Of a stretch of 36,073 nucleotides of DNA, positions 16,725 through 23,677 are shown in pieces. The stretch covers positions 1 through 36,073 of the forward strand of contig JALUVI010000159.1 in NCBI GenBank assembly GCA_027020785.1, read 5' to 3'. Origin of the DNA: Planctomycetota bacterium (lineage in GTDB: Bacteria; Planctomycetota; UBA1135). Within the stretch, counting starts at the first letter, position 1, and each line of letters begins with the position of its first letter. The translations under genes and the position numbers were made by a program. The notes under the pieces are model-generated. The model worked only from the letters and a program-made list of their open reading frames with translations, was not told where the DNA came from and searched no databases.

Positions 16725-17983
16725 CCGAGCCAGAGGCGGCGGTCGGCGCCCGAGGCGCGGAACGCCGCCAGGTAGTCGGCGGCGGGGAGCACCCAGAAGC
16801 TCTCTGCGTAGTCGGCGCCGTCGCGGTCGCGCGCATGCCAGCGGGCGAGTCCGTGCTCGACCCGCAGGTAGTCCACTGCGGCGAGCTGCGAACGATAGGC
16901 GCGCACCGCCTCGTCCTTGCGCCGCCGCATCCCGGCGTCGAGCGGCAGGAGCGCGCGGCCGGGCAGCGGCGCCCACACTCCGCACACGGCGAGGGTGACG
17001 TCGCCGTACCCCGTCGGCAGCGCGGCGCGCAACAGGCGTGACACCTCGTAGTGGTCCACGTGGTCGTCGGCCCACCACACGAGGTGGATGCGGTCGGGGT
17101 CGAACTCGGCGATCAGGTCGTGGAGCCGACGGCGCCACGGGCCGCGGGCGCGCAGCCGCTCCTCCGGAGCGCCCAGGAAGTGGAGGTCCGAGACGCCGAG
17201 CACGCGCATCGCAGCCTCGCCTTCGGCGCGGCGGATGCGGGCTGACTCTTCGGGGGACGCATCGGGAACGCCGCGCGCTCCGTCGGTGAGCCAGACCACG
17301 CGGACCTCGGCGCCGGAGGCCATCGCCGCGAGCATGGCGCCGCCGGCCTGCAGGGACTCGTCGTCGTAGTGGGGCGACAGGACGAGCACGCGCCGCGCCG
17401 GCGGCAGGACGTCGGGGCCGGGGCGGGATGCGACCGCCTCCAAGGCGCGCTGGTGGTCGTGGGCCGTGACCAGGAAACGGCGGTGGACCAGGTCGCCGAG
17501 CGGCCCACGCTTCGGTGGGCGTCGCCCGGAGAGCAGGAGGTCGAGGCGCCGCGCGTCGAGGACCTGATAGGCCTCGGCCAGGCCGCGGCCGCCGTGACGG
17601 AAGGCCGAGCGGTAGGCGCGCAGCCCCTCGGCCGGGGTGGCCGGCTCAGCGGCGCCGTCGCCGCCGTCGTGGACCAGCAGGTTGGGCCACACCGGGACGT
17701 CGCGTTCGTAGAGGACCACCGGGGTCGCGGGCGGGACCTCGGCGAGCGCGGCCCGCAGCGAGGCGACGCCGTCCCCCGGCTCGGGGGCGGGCGCGAGGAG
17801 GGCGTCGTAGTCGGCGCCGGGCACCCACGGCAGGACCTCCTCGGCGGCGGCCAGCGCGGTCGGGGCCCACTCTTCGGGGCTGCCGTGGAGGAAGGCGAGG
17901 CGCCGCCAGGGCAGCGCGCGCGCGACCGCCGGGACCTGGATCAGGTTCCGGGGCCGGCGGATGGGGACCGGGAGCCTCGGCAC
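16721..17983 (-). CDS. PIG-L/LmbE family deacetylase with N-terminal extension
   Basis: Zn-dependent N-acetyl deacetylase of 420 aa. The LmbE signature is SPHYDDESLQAGG (203-215; H205, D208), with the second histidine element in DDHVDHYEVSRLL near 310. Known relatives deacetylate GlcNAc-type groups on glycolipids or small glycosides. The domain begins only after about 195 residues of unrecognised sequence containing VLYERDVPVWPNLL and HGGRGLAEAYQVLD, which might bind a sugar or be a degenerate transferase domain. The gene starts with GTG 10 nt after the AP-superfamily gene's stop, so it is the last gene of the wzx operon. A role in modifying the exported polymer's amino sugars is inferred from context. 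Confidence 0.88.
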   Translation of the reverse strand: MPRLPVPIRRPRNLIQVPAVARALPWRRLAFLHGSPEEWAPTALAAAEEVLPWVPGADYDALLAPAPEPGDGVASLRAALAEVPPATPVVLYERDVPVWPNLLVHDGGDGAAEPATPAEGLRAYRSAFRHGGRGLAEAYQVLDARRLDLLLSGRRPPKRGPLGDLVHRRFLVTAHDHQRALEAVASRPGPDVLPPARRVLVLSPHYDDESLQAGGAMLAAMASGAEVRVVWLTDGARGVPDASPEESARIRRAEGEAAMRVLGVSDLHFLGAPEERLRARGPWRRRLHDLIAEFDPDRIHLVWWADDHVDHYEVSRLLRAALPTGYGDVTLAVCGVWAPLPGRALLPLDAGMRRRKDEAVRAYRSQLAAVDYLRVEHGLARWHARDRDGADYAESFWVLPAADYLAAFRASGADRRLWLG

Positions 17984-17993
17984 GCCGGCCAGC

Positions 17994-19664
17994 CTACTCC
18001 ATGTAGCCCAGGGCCTTCATCGTCTCGAGGATGCGGGCGTCGTCGTCCTGATCGGCCTCGCCAAAGGGCCGCGGTCGGAGCTCGATCCGCCCCTCGTTCA
18101 CCCGGACCGGGTTGCGCTCCAGGTAGCCCGGCGCGAAACAGCCCTCCATCACGCGCCCGTCCATGTAGTCCTCGACCGGCAATCCCAGCAGGTGGAGGAT
18201 GGTCGGCGCCATGTCGGCGATCTGCGGGCCGGCGACGCGCTCGCCCGACCGGAAGACTCCTTCACCCTCCCAGCCGTAGATACCGGTGACGCGATGCATC
18301 GCGGGCCGTCCCTCGACCGCCTCCTCGGCGACCACGGGGTGGACCGGCGACGGCGACATGTTGCAGGCCGTGTCCACGGTCAGGCATTGGATGTCGGGCG
18401 CGACGTGGAGCTGCGGGCCCTCCCAGAGCTCCTCGCGGCGGAAGGCCTGCGAGACGATGCGCGCGCCATCGGGGGCGCGCATGCCGGGCAGTTTCTCGAT
18501 GATCTCGTCGCGCAACCGCTCGTACTCCTCGCCGGGCTCGACGATGCCCTCGGGCTGACGTCCCTTGAGGTTGATGAGGACGATGTCCTCGCCGCCGGAG
18601 AACGACGAATAGGCGCGGGTCTTCGACCAGTCGATCATGTCGTGGATGATCTGCTCCTGGCTCGGCAGCTTGTGGCCGCGGCGGGTCATCGCCTTGAGCA
18701 GGCCGGTGCGCCGGAGCAGCCCCTGCCACTTGCGTTGGGTCCAGAGCCGGAACCGCTGCCAGCTTGCGCCGCCCTTCAGCACCAGGTAGCCCTGGTCCAC
18801 CAACCACTTGTTCATGTAGTAGCGGTAGGTGATGCGCCCGAAACCGTGGTCGCTGCAGGTGCCGAAGGCGACTTCGCCGTCGAGCGTCTTGGCCTTGTCG
18901 CGGATGCGCCCGAAGGCGGCGTCCACCGCCTCGTACACCTGGGCCAGGAGTTCGGCCCGCGACTCCCACTTGCCGGGGTTCTTGGCCTGCCACTCCGGAT
19001 CCTGGTAGCACCAGGCCTGGTGGCTGGCGAGGTCCACCTGACGATAGACGATGGCGAACAGGTCGGGGTCGTAACGGTCCAGGACGTACTCGCCGATCCG
19101 CGTGATCTGCTCGATGACGTGGTAGAGGCTGGCCACGGCCTCGTCCTCGCCGGCGGTGTGGAACAACATCTCCGGCTCGTTGTCGGCGGGGACGTCGCCG
19201 ACGGCGGCCTCGAGCTCCTGACGCAGTTCGGGCGGGTGGATGAAGTCGCTGTGGCGGTCGGGCGTGAGCAGCCCTCCGACCATGCAGCCGTTCACGTCCT
19301 CGACCGGGAAGGTCAGCGGCACGGTGATGACGCACACCTTCTTGCCGGCGTCGCTGGCCAGGCGCCAGATGCTGGGGGCCTGGACCGAGTCCCAGGACAC
19401 CACCGGTCGGTGGTAGGTGCCGGGGCGCTGCTCGCGGAAGAAGAAGATGCCGTGCTTGCCGGGGTGGACGCCGGTCTGGAAGCTGGTCCAGGCCAGCGAC
19501 GAGTTCGGCGGCAGGGTGCTCTTGAGGGGCCCCGTGGTGCCCTCGCGCATCATGGCGGCGAGGTTGGGCAGTCGGCCCTCGTCGACCATCGGTTCGATGA
19601 TCTCCCAGGTGGCGCCGTCGATGCCGGCGAAGACGACGCGTTTGCGCTTGGAGGACTCGGACAT
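17994..19664 (-). CDS. AP-superfamily phosphohydrolase/phosphodiesterase (COG3379-like), wzx operon
   Basis: Alkaline-phosphatase-fold enzyme of 556 aa. The 1299-aa track ORF is this gene plus an antiframe extension; the real start is the ATG at 19664 (MSESSKRKRVVFAGIDGATW). D16 lies in AGIDGATW. At the nucleophile position the sequence is PPNSSLAW, so the residue is Ser (S55), where the 14164-15825 paralogue has Thr. Metal motifs VDLASHQAW and CSDHGFGR are present. There is no signal peptide. The C terminus is ETMKALGYME, the shared tail. It lies 35 nt after wzx and 10 nt before the PIG-L deacetylase, inside the flippase operon. Substrate unknown. Confidence 0.82.
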   Translation of the reverse strand: MSESSKRKRVVFAGIDGATWEIIEPMVDEGRLPNLAAMMREGTTGPLKSTLPPNSSLAWTSFQTGVHPGKHGIFFFREQRPGTYHRPVVSWDSVQAPSIWRLASDAGKKVCVITVPLTFPVEDVNGCMVGGLLTPDRHSDFIHPPELRQELEAAVGDVPADNEPEMLFHTAGEDEAVASLYHVIEQITRIGEYVLDRYDPDLFAIVYRQVDLASHQAWCYQDPEWQAKNPGKWESRAELLAQVYEAVDAAFGRIRDKAKTLDGEVAFGTCSDHGFGRITYRYYMNKWLVDQGYLVLKGGASWQRFRLWTQRKWQGLLRRTGLLKAMTRRGHKLPSQEQIIHDMIDWSKTRAYSSFSGGEDIVLINLKGRQPEGIVEPGEEYERLRDEIIEKLPGMRAPDGARIVSQAFRREELWEGPQLHVAPDIQCLTVDTACNMSPSPVHPVVAEEAVEGRPAMHRVTGIYGWEGEGVFRSGERVAGPQIADMAPTILHLLGLPVEDYMDGRVMEGCFAPGYLERNPVRVNEGRIELRPRPFGEADQDDDARILETMKALGYME

Positions 19665-19699
19665 GTTGGGGGGAGCGCCGGGGACGACGGCCCGCCATT

Positions 19700-21238
19700 C
19701 TAGGAGGAGCCGCGGCGACGCCCGGGCAGACGCTCGAGCAGGGCCGGGTCGGCGAGGCCGAGGAGCAGCGTTGCGGCGACGTAGAGCGACGCCGCGAGCG
19801 GCAGGCCGAGGATGGGTCGCTCGGCGAGCCCCAGGGCGAAGGCCGCGGCGACGGCGGCGGCGGCGAGGCCGAGATGGGGCAGGGTGCGCAGGAAGATGGG
19901 CAGCGGATTGCCGAGGAGGCGGGCGACGATGCCGACCTTGAGGAGGAACTCGACCGAGGAGGCGCCGAGGGCGGCCCAGGCGGCGCCGAGGAGGCCGAAG
20001 CGCGGCACCAGGACGAGGTTGAGGACGAGCGAGGTCGTGAGCAGGGCGGCGCCGATCCAGGGGATGCGGCGCTCCAGGTCGCGGACGCCGAGCATCAACA
20101 TGCCGACGGGGCCGCCGACGGCGTCGAGGGCGACCGCCGGGAGGAGGACGCGGAGGACGTCGGCGGTGCCGTGGGTGAGCCCGGCCTCGGGGATGCCGAA
20201 GCGGTAGGCCGGACCGAACCAGCCGGCCACCGGGGCGGCCCAGGCCCACAGGGCGACCGCGAGGGGGAGCGCCCACCACGCCTGCCAGCGCACCGCGCGT
20301 TCGTACTGGATGCGGGCGCCGCCGAGGTCGCCGCCCTGCTCGGCGCCCTGGGTGAGTCGAGCGAAGCGCGGGAAGACGGCGGTGTTGAACGCCATCGTCA
20401 TGGTGTGGAACAGCAGCGCGACCCGAACCGCCTGCACGTAGAGACCGCGCGCCTGGTTGGGGTCGGCGGCGGGTGCGTAGGCGAGGACGAGGACGCCGAG
20501 GATGACGACGTCGAGGCGGTTGCGCAGCATGCGCAAGACCCGGAACACCGCGATGGCGCCGCTTTGGCGGATCATGGCCAGGCCCTGGGCCAGGCGGGCG
20601 GAGAGATGCGAACGCGGCGGGAGGGCGCCGAGGAGGAGGCGGCGGCGCAGGAGGCGGGGCAGGAGCCAGGCGCGAAGGGTCGAGCCGATCAGGAAGCAGA
20701 CGAAGATGCCCTCCAGTCGCCAGCGCTCGGGCAGGACGACGAGGGCGAGCATGGCGCCGCCGGCGCGGAAGGCGCCGGTCTGGATCTCGATGAGGGCCGG
20801 CAGCGCCATGCGTTCGAACCCCTGGAAGACGGCGTCGGCGACCGAGCCCAGGCCTTCGGCCAGGACGATGGCCATGCCGATCGCGAACAGGACGAGGAGG
20901 CGCGGGGTGAGGTCGTCGGTGTAGAGGCCCTCCCCCACCAGCCAGGCGCCGAGGACCAGGACCGAGAGGCCGACTCCGAGGAAGACGGCGCTGCGGCCGG
21001 CGGCGTGGACGGCGGCGGCGCGGTCGGGGTGGCGCGCGACCTCTCGGGTCAGGACCAGGGGGACGCCGAAGCTGGCCAGCATGCCGCCGAAGAACATCAG
21101 CGACATGAGGTAGCCGTAGAGGCCGTTCTCCTCGACGCGGACGAAGACCGGGAGGAGGAAGCCGAGGGCGGCGTAGATGCCGACCGAGAAGGTCTTGGCG
21201 ACCGTCAGGAACAGCGTGTTGCGGGCGAGGGAGGCCAA
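19700..21238 (-). CDS. Polysaccharide flippase (Wzx-like, MOP superfamily)
   Basis: Polytopic protein of 512 aa with about 14 hydrophobic segments. It begins MASLARNTLFLTVAKTFSVG, with PVFVRVEENGLYGYLMSLMF after, typical of Wzx/RfbX and oligosaccharide flippases of the MOP superfamily. It would move undecaprenyl-linked repeat units across the inner membrane for Wzy. The start codon is TTG, 3 nt after the exonuclease stop; coupling probably compensates for the weak codon. The C terminus is short and basic (RRRGSS). It is the only flippase in the window, so it probably serves the same polymer as Wzy/Wzz/Wza. MurJ-like lipid II transport is less likely. Confidence 0.87.
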   Translation of the reverse strand: MASLARNTLFLTVAKTFSVGIYAALGFLLPVFVRVEENGLYGYLMSLMFFGGMLASFGVPLVLTREVARHPDRAAAVHAAGRSAVFLGVGLSVLVLGAWLVGEGLYTDDLTPRLLVLFAIGMAIVLAEGLGSVADAVFQGFERMALPALIEIQTGAFRAGGAMLALVVLPERWRLEGIFVCFLIGSTLRAWLLPRLLRRRLLLGALPPRSHLSARLAQGLAMIRQSGAIAVFRVLRMLRNRLDVVILGVLVLAYAPAADPNQARGLYVQAVRVALLFHTMTMAFNTAVFPRFARLTQGAEQGGDLGGARIQYERAVRWQAWWALPLAVALWAWAAPVAGWFGPAYRFGIPEAGLTHGTADVLRVLLPAVALDAVGGPVGMLMLGVRDLERRIPWIGAALLTTSLVLNLVLVPRFGLLGAAWAALGASSVEFLLKVGIVARLLGNPLPIFLRTLPHLGLAAAAVAAAFALGLAERPILGLPLAASLYVAATLLLGLADPALLERLPGRRRGSS

Positions 21239-21241
21239 GCT

Positions 21242-21976
21242 TCAGACGCGGCTTCCACCGAACAGGGGCAGCAGCGTGCCTTCCAGTTTGCGGTAGAGGT
21301 CGGCGGTGGCCCGGGTGTCGCGCAGGCAGTACTCGGCGATCTCGTCGTAGCGCCCTTCGCGCGCCTTCTCGGCGACCTGGGAGCCGTCCATGCGCCCCTT
21401 GGGCGATTCCACGCCGAAGCGGCGGCACCAGAAGTCGAGCGAGTAGCTGGGGCGGGCGGCGCCGTGGAAGTCGAGGACGTCCATCAGGTCGCAGTGTTCG
21501 TCGATGCGGTAGCGCTGGCCGGCGAGGTGGCGGGTCGGGGCGATGCCGAGGATGGCCGAGCGGGTCATCAGCACCGGGCCGTCGTAGGAGCGTCCGTTGA
21601 AGGAGACGATGGTGCCCCAGCTCGAGGCCAGCTTCCAGAACTCGCGCAGGATCTCGGTCTCGTTGCCGCGGTGGATCTTGGTGCCGGGGATCTCCTCGAA
21701 CGGCTCCCACTTGGCGCCGCTGCCCTGGGACAGGACGGCTCCGGTGTCCTTGTCCAGGTTCCACATCCCGATGGCGACCACGCGCCCGAGGCCGCGGACC
21801 AGGGCGAGGCGGTGGCGTACGTTCTCGGCGTCTTCGGCGTTCTTCTCGCGCGCCATGAGGTAGTGGCGCGTGGCTTCGTCGAGCTCTTCCCACTCGAGGC
21901 CGGCGACCTCGATGTCCACCGCGACCACCGGCCGGCGGACCGGCGCGCTGCGCATCGGAGGCGGAGCGTCGGTCAT
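21242..21976 (-). CDS. DnaQ-like 3'-5' exonuclease (DEDDy, RNase H fold)
   Basis: Predicted 3'-5' exonuclease of 244 aa, related to the PolB-type exonuclease-domain family of stand-alone proteins. The real start is the ATG at 21976 (MTDAPPPMRSAP); the 730-aa track ORF extends upstream as an artefact. The DEDDy motifs are: Exo I in VVAVDIEVAG (D21, E23), Exo II in SFNGRSYDGPVL, and Exo III in EYCLRDTRAT (Tyr-x3-Asp). It overlaps the UspA gene by an ATGA, and wzx follows 3 nt later, so it is co-translated with a stress protein and a flippase. No polysaccharide role is evident; it is probably a nucleic-acid repair or turnover enzyme in a mixed operon. Confidence 0.85.
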   Translation of the reverse strand: MTDAPPPMRSAPVRRPVVAVDIEVAGLEWEELDEATRHYLMAREKNAEDAENVRHRLALVRGLGRVVAIGMWNLDKDTGAVLSQGSGAKWEPFEEIPGTKIHRGNETEILREFWKLASSWGTIVSFNGRSYDGPVLMTRSAILGIAPTRHLAGQRYRIDEHCDLMDVLDFHGAARPSYSLDFWCRRFGVESPKGRMDGSQVAEKAREGRYDEIAEYCLRDTRATADLYRKLEGTLLPLFGGSRV

Positions 21977-22452
21977 TCCTCGAGGTCGGGGACGTCGCCC
22001 TCGTGGACCGTCAGCACCGGGACGCGGGCCATACGGACCACCTTCTCGGCGGTGGAGCCGAGCAGGACGTGGGCGAGCCCGCTGCGCCCGTGGGTGGCGA
22101 GCACGATCACGCTGCACTCGAGCTCGGTCGCCGCCTCGACGAGCACGTGCGAGGGTTTGTTGCCCTCGAGCAGGTGCGTCTCCACCTCGGCCCCGAGCGA
22201 TCGCACCTTGTCGGCGGCCTCGGCAAGAGCCTTCTCGGCGCCGCGACGGAACTCCTGGCGATAGACCCCGAGGTCGAGGGCGCCGGGTTCGACGTAGTGC
22301 GCGAAGATGGGCGCGCTGGCGACGAGGTCGTCCTCGAGGACGTGGGTGAGGACGACGACCCCCTTCCCGAGCTGGGCGAGCCGGGCCGCCCAGGGGTAGG
22401 CGGCTTCGCTGGCTTCGGAGAAGTCGGTGGAGAGGAGGATGCGGCGGAACAC
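21973..22452 (-). CDS. Universal stress protein (UspA family)
   Basis: Single UspA domain, 159 aa from the GTG at 22452 (VFRRILLSTDFSEASEAAYP). The track start at 22599 lies inside the insertion sequence and cannot be native. The ATP-binding pattern THGRSGLAHVLLGSTAEKVV matches G-2x-G-9x-G(S/T), and the end VPVLTVHEGDVPDLEE is typical. A role in stress adaptation is known for the family, but the ligand is unproven. A TATCCT box lies 6 nt before the GTG, suggesting leaderless initiation. The insertion sequence ends directly against that box. The ATGA overlap with the exonuclease shows this is the first gene of the usp-exonuclease-wzx-AP-PIG-L operon. Confidence 0.88.
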   Translation of the reverse strand: MFRRILLSTDFSEASEAAYPWAARLAQLGKGVVVLTHVLEDDLVASAPIFAHYVEPGALDLGVYRQEFRRGAEKALAEAADKVRSLGAEVETHLLEGNKPSHVLVEAATELECSVIVLATHGRSGLAHVLLGSTAEKVVRMARVPVLTVHEGDVPDLEE

Positions 22453-22458
22453 CACCCC

Positions 22459-22464
22459 AGGATA
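22459..22464 (-). promoter_or_regulatory. Putative -10 box of usp, adjacent to the IS end
   Basis: TATCCT on the minus strand lies 6 nt before the GTG at 22452 and directly abuts the left inverted repeat at 22465. A 17-bp upstream -35 hexamer would fall inside the insertion sequence as TTCCCG, a weak match. Confidence 0.4.
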
Positions 22465-22492
22465 GCCCCGGAAACTGGCGCCGGGAAGTGTG
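22465..22492 (+). repeat. Left terminal inverted repeat of the IS
   Basis: GCCCCGGAAACTGGC is the outer perfect part (22465-22479). Inward matches continue with CC and GTGTG, giving 22 of 28 paired with the right end. Confidence 0.8.
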
Positions 22493-22570
22493 TGAGAGCC
22501 GTGAAGAAAGGCGTGACCCGGCGCCGTCTCGATCGTCGTCCTGGATGGAAACCCCACCCAGAGACCGAAC

Positions 22571-23677
22571 GTGCGCTTCGAACCTCCCTTCTGCCCCAAC
22601 CCGACCTGCGCCAGCCGAGCCCGGGAGGGCTCCTTTCGCTACCGACGCATCGGCACGTACCGCCGCAGCACCGACGGCCGCAAGGTCCAGCGCTTCCTGT
22701 GCCGGACCTGTCGGCGCAGTTTCTCCACACAGACCTTCCGGCTGGACTACCGCTTCAAGCTGCCCCATCACGACGTCCTCGTCTTCAAGGCGCTGGTCTC
22801 GAAGGTCACGCAGCGGCAGGCCGCGCGAATGCTCGGCATCGACCGCAAGAGCATCCAACGCCGCATCCGACGTTGGGGGCCGGCGATGCGCGCGCTCCAC
22901 GAGGCCGCCCTCGAATCGGCCGCCCGCCGCGGGGGTCTGAACGGCACCTACTGCCTCGACGAGCTCGAGACCTTCGAACGGAACCGACGCCTGATGCCGG
23001 TCACCGTTCCCTTCCTCGTCGATGCCAACCGCTTCTTCGTCGTGGGCGTGGAGGCCGACACGCTCCCCGCCCGCGGCAACCTCCGGGCGCGGGACCGCGT
23101 GCGGAAACTCCAGCTGGAGCAGGAGTTCGGACGACGTCGCAACCACTCGAAACGAGCCGTCGGTACGGTGCTCCGGGCCTGGGCCGAAGCCCACTCCCCC
23201 GAGCTGACGCCGCGCCTGATCTCGGACAAGAAGTCGAGCTACGGAAGGCTCTACCTGGAGGCCTTCGGGGGCCGCCGACGCGAACACGTCCGGGTAGCCT
23301 CTTGCGCCACCCGCAACCGCAGCAATCCGCTCTTCCCGGTCAACCATACGCTGGCCATGGCACGGGACCAGGTGTCGCGCCTGGTGAGGCGGAGTTGGGG
23401 GGCGAGCAAGTGCCGCCACCGGCTGCGCGACCACCTCTGGGTCTGGGTGGCGTGGCGGAACTACGTACGCCGTCTGACGAATCGGACACCAGGCGTGACG
23501 CCGGGCACGGCCGTCGGGGCGGCCCGCCGGATGGCGACGATCAGCGAACTCCTGAAGTGGAGGTGGCCGAAACGGATGCTACCTGCGTTCCTCGTCCCGC
23601 CTCGCCACACGAAAGGGGGCCAGTTTCCGGGGCGGGGGGGCGGTGGGCCTCACTCCTCGGTCTCCCCTCCCACGTAA
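22571..23677 (+). CDS. IS transposase (DDE/DDN, zinc-ribbon type)
   Basis: Transposase-like protein of 368 aa starting at a GTG. The N-terminal CPNPTC (about 8-13) and CRTC (about 44-47) form a zinc ribbon. A helix-turn-helix follows (TQRQAARMLGIDRKSIQRRI). A DDE-type core follows: YCLDELETFE (first Asp), ISDKKSSYGRLY (second Asp) and the VNHTLAMAR region, where Asn may replace the last Glu, with Arg at +7; DDN variants are known in the IS1595 group. No Shine-Dalgarno is strong. The frame passes through the right inverted repeat and stops 44 nt outside the element, overlapping the convergent phosphohydrolase gene by 28 nt. The true C-terminal end may therefore vary with insertion site. Confidence 0.75.
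   Translation: MRFEPPFCPNPTCASRAREGSFRYRRIGTYRRSTDGRKVQRFLCRTCRRSFSTQTFRLDYRFKLPHHDVLVFKALVSKVTQRQAARMLGIDRKSIQRRIRRWGPAMRALHEAALESAARRGGLNGTYCLDELETFERNRRLMPVTVPFLVDANRFFVVGVEADTLPARGNLRARDRVRKLQLEQEFGRRRNHSKRAVGTVLRAWAEAHSPELTPRLISDKKSSYGRLYLEAFGGRRREHVRVASCATRNRSNPLFPVNHTLAMARDQVSRLVRRSWGASKCRHRLRDHLWVWVAWRNYVRRLTNRTPGVTPGTAVGAARRMATISELLKWRWPKRMLPAFLVPPRHTKGGQFPGRGGGGPHSSVSPPT
23606..23633 (-). repeat. Right terminal inverted repeat of the IS
   Basis: GCCAGTTTCCGGGGC (23619-23633) is the exact reverse complement of the left end. It lies within the transposase frame, encoding GQFPG, and 16 bp outside the stop of the neighbouring phosphohydrolase gene. Confidence 0.8.

Larger units (their letters stand above)
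22465..23633 (+). mobile_element. Insertion sequence, about 1169 bp, single transposase
   Basis: Bounded by terminal inverted repeats of 15 perfect bases (GCCCCGGAAACTGGC at the left, its reverse complement at the right), extending imperfectly to 22 of 28. One transposase ORF lies inside on the plus strand. I see no target-site duplication flanking it, so the insertion may be old or may have occurred by recombination. Transposase features resemble the IS1/IS1595-type zinc-ribbon DDE group; the family is not certain. It sits between the usp operon and the upstream lipoprotein phosphohydrolase genes. Confidence 0.8.

Noticed and set aside
19665-21893. Upstream part of the 1299-aa ORF 17994-21893
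   Set aside because: The residues are Arg/Pro/Gly-rich and overlap wzx and the exonuclease in another frame. The real AP-superfamily protein starts at 19664.
21977-23434. Upstream part of the 730-aa ORF 21242-23434
   Set aside because: It runs antisense through the IS transposase and over usp in another frame; only the C-terminal 244 residues look like an exonuclease.
22465-23640. Target-site duplication around the IS
   Set aside because: I compared the bases next to both inverted repeats (GGATA at left, GGGGG at right) and found no direct repeat of 4 to 9 bp.
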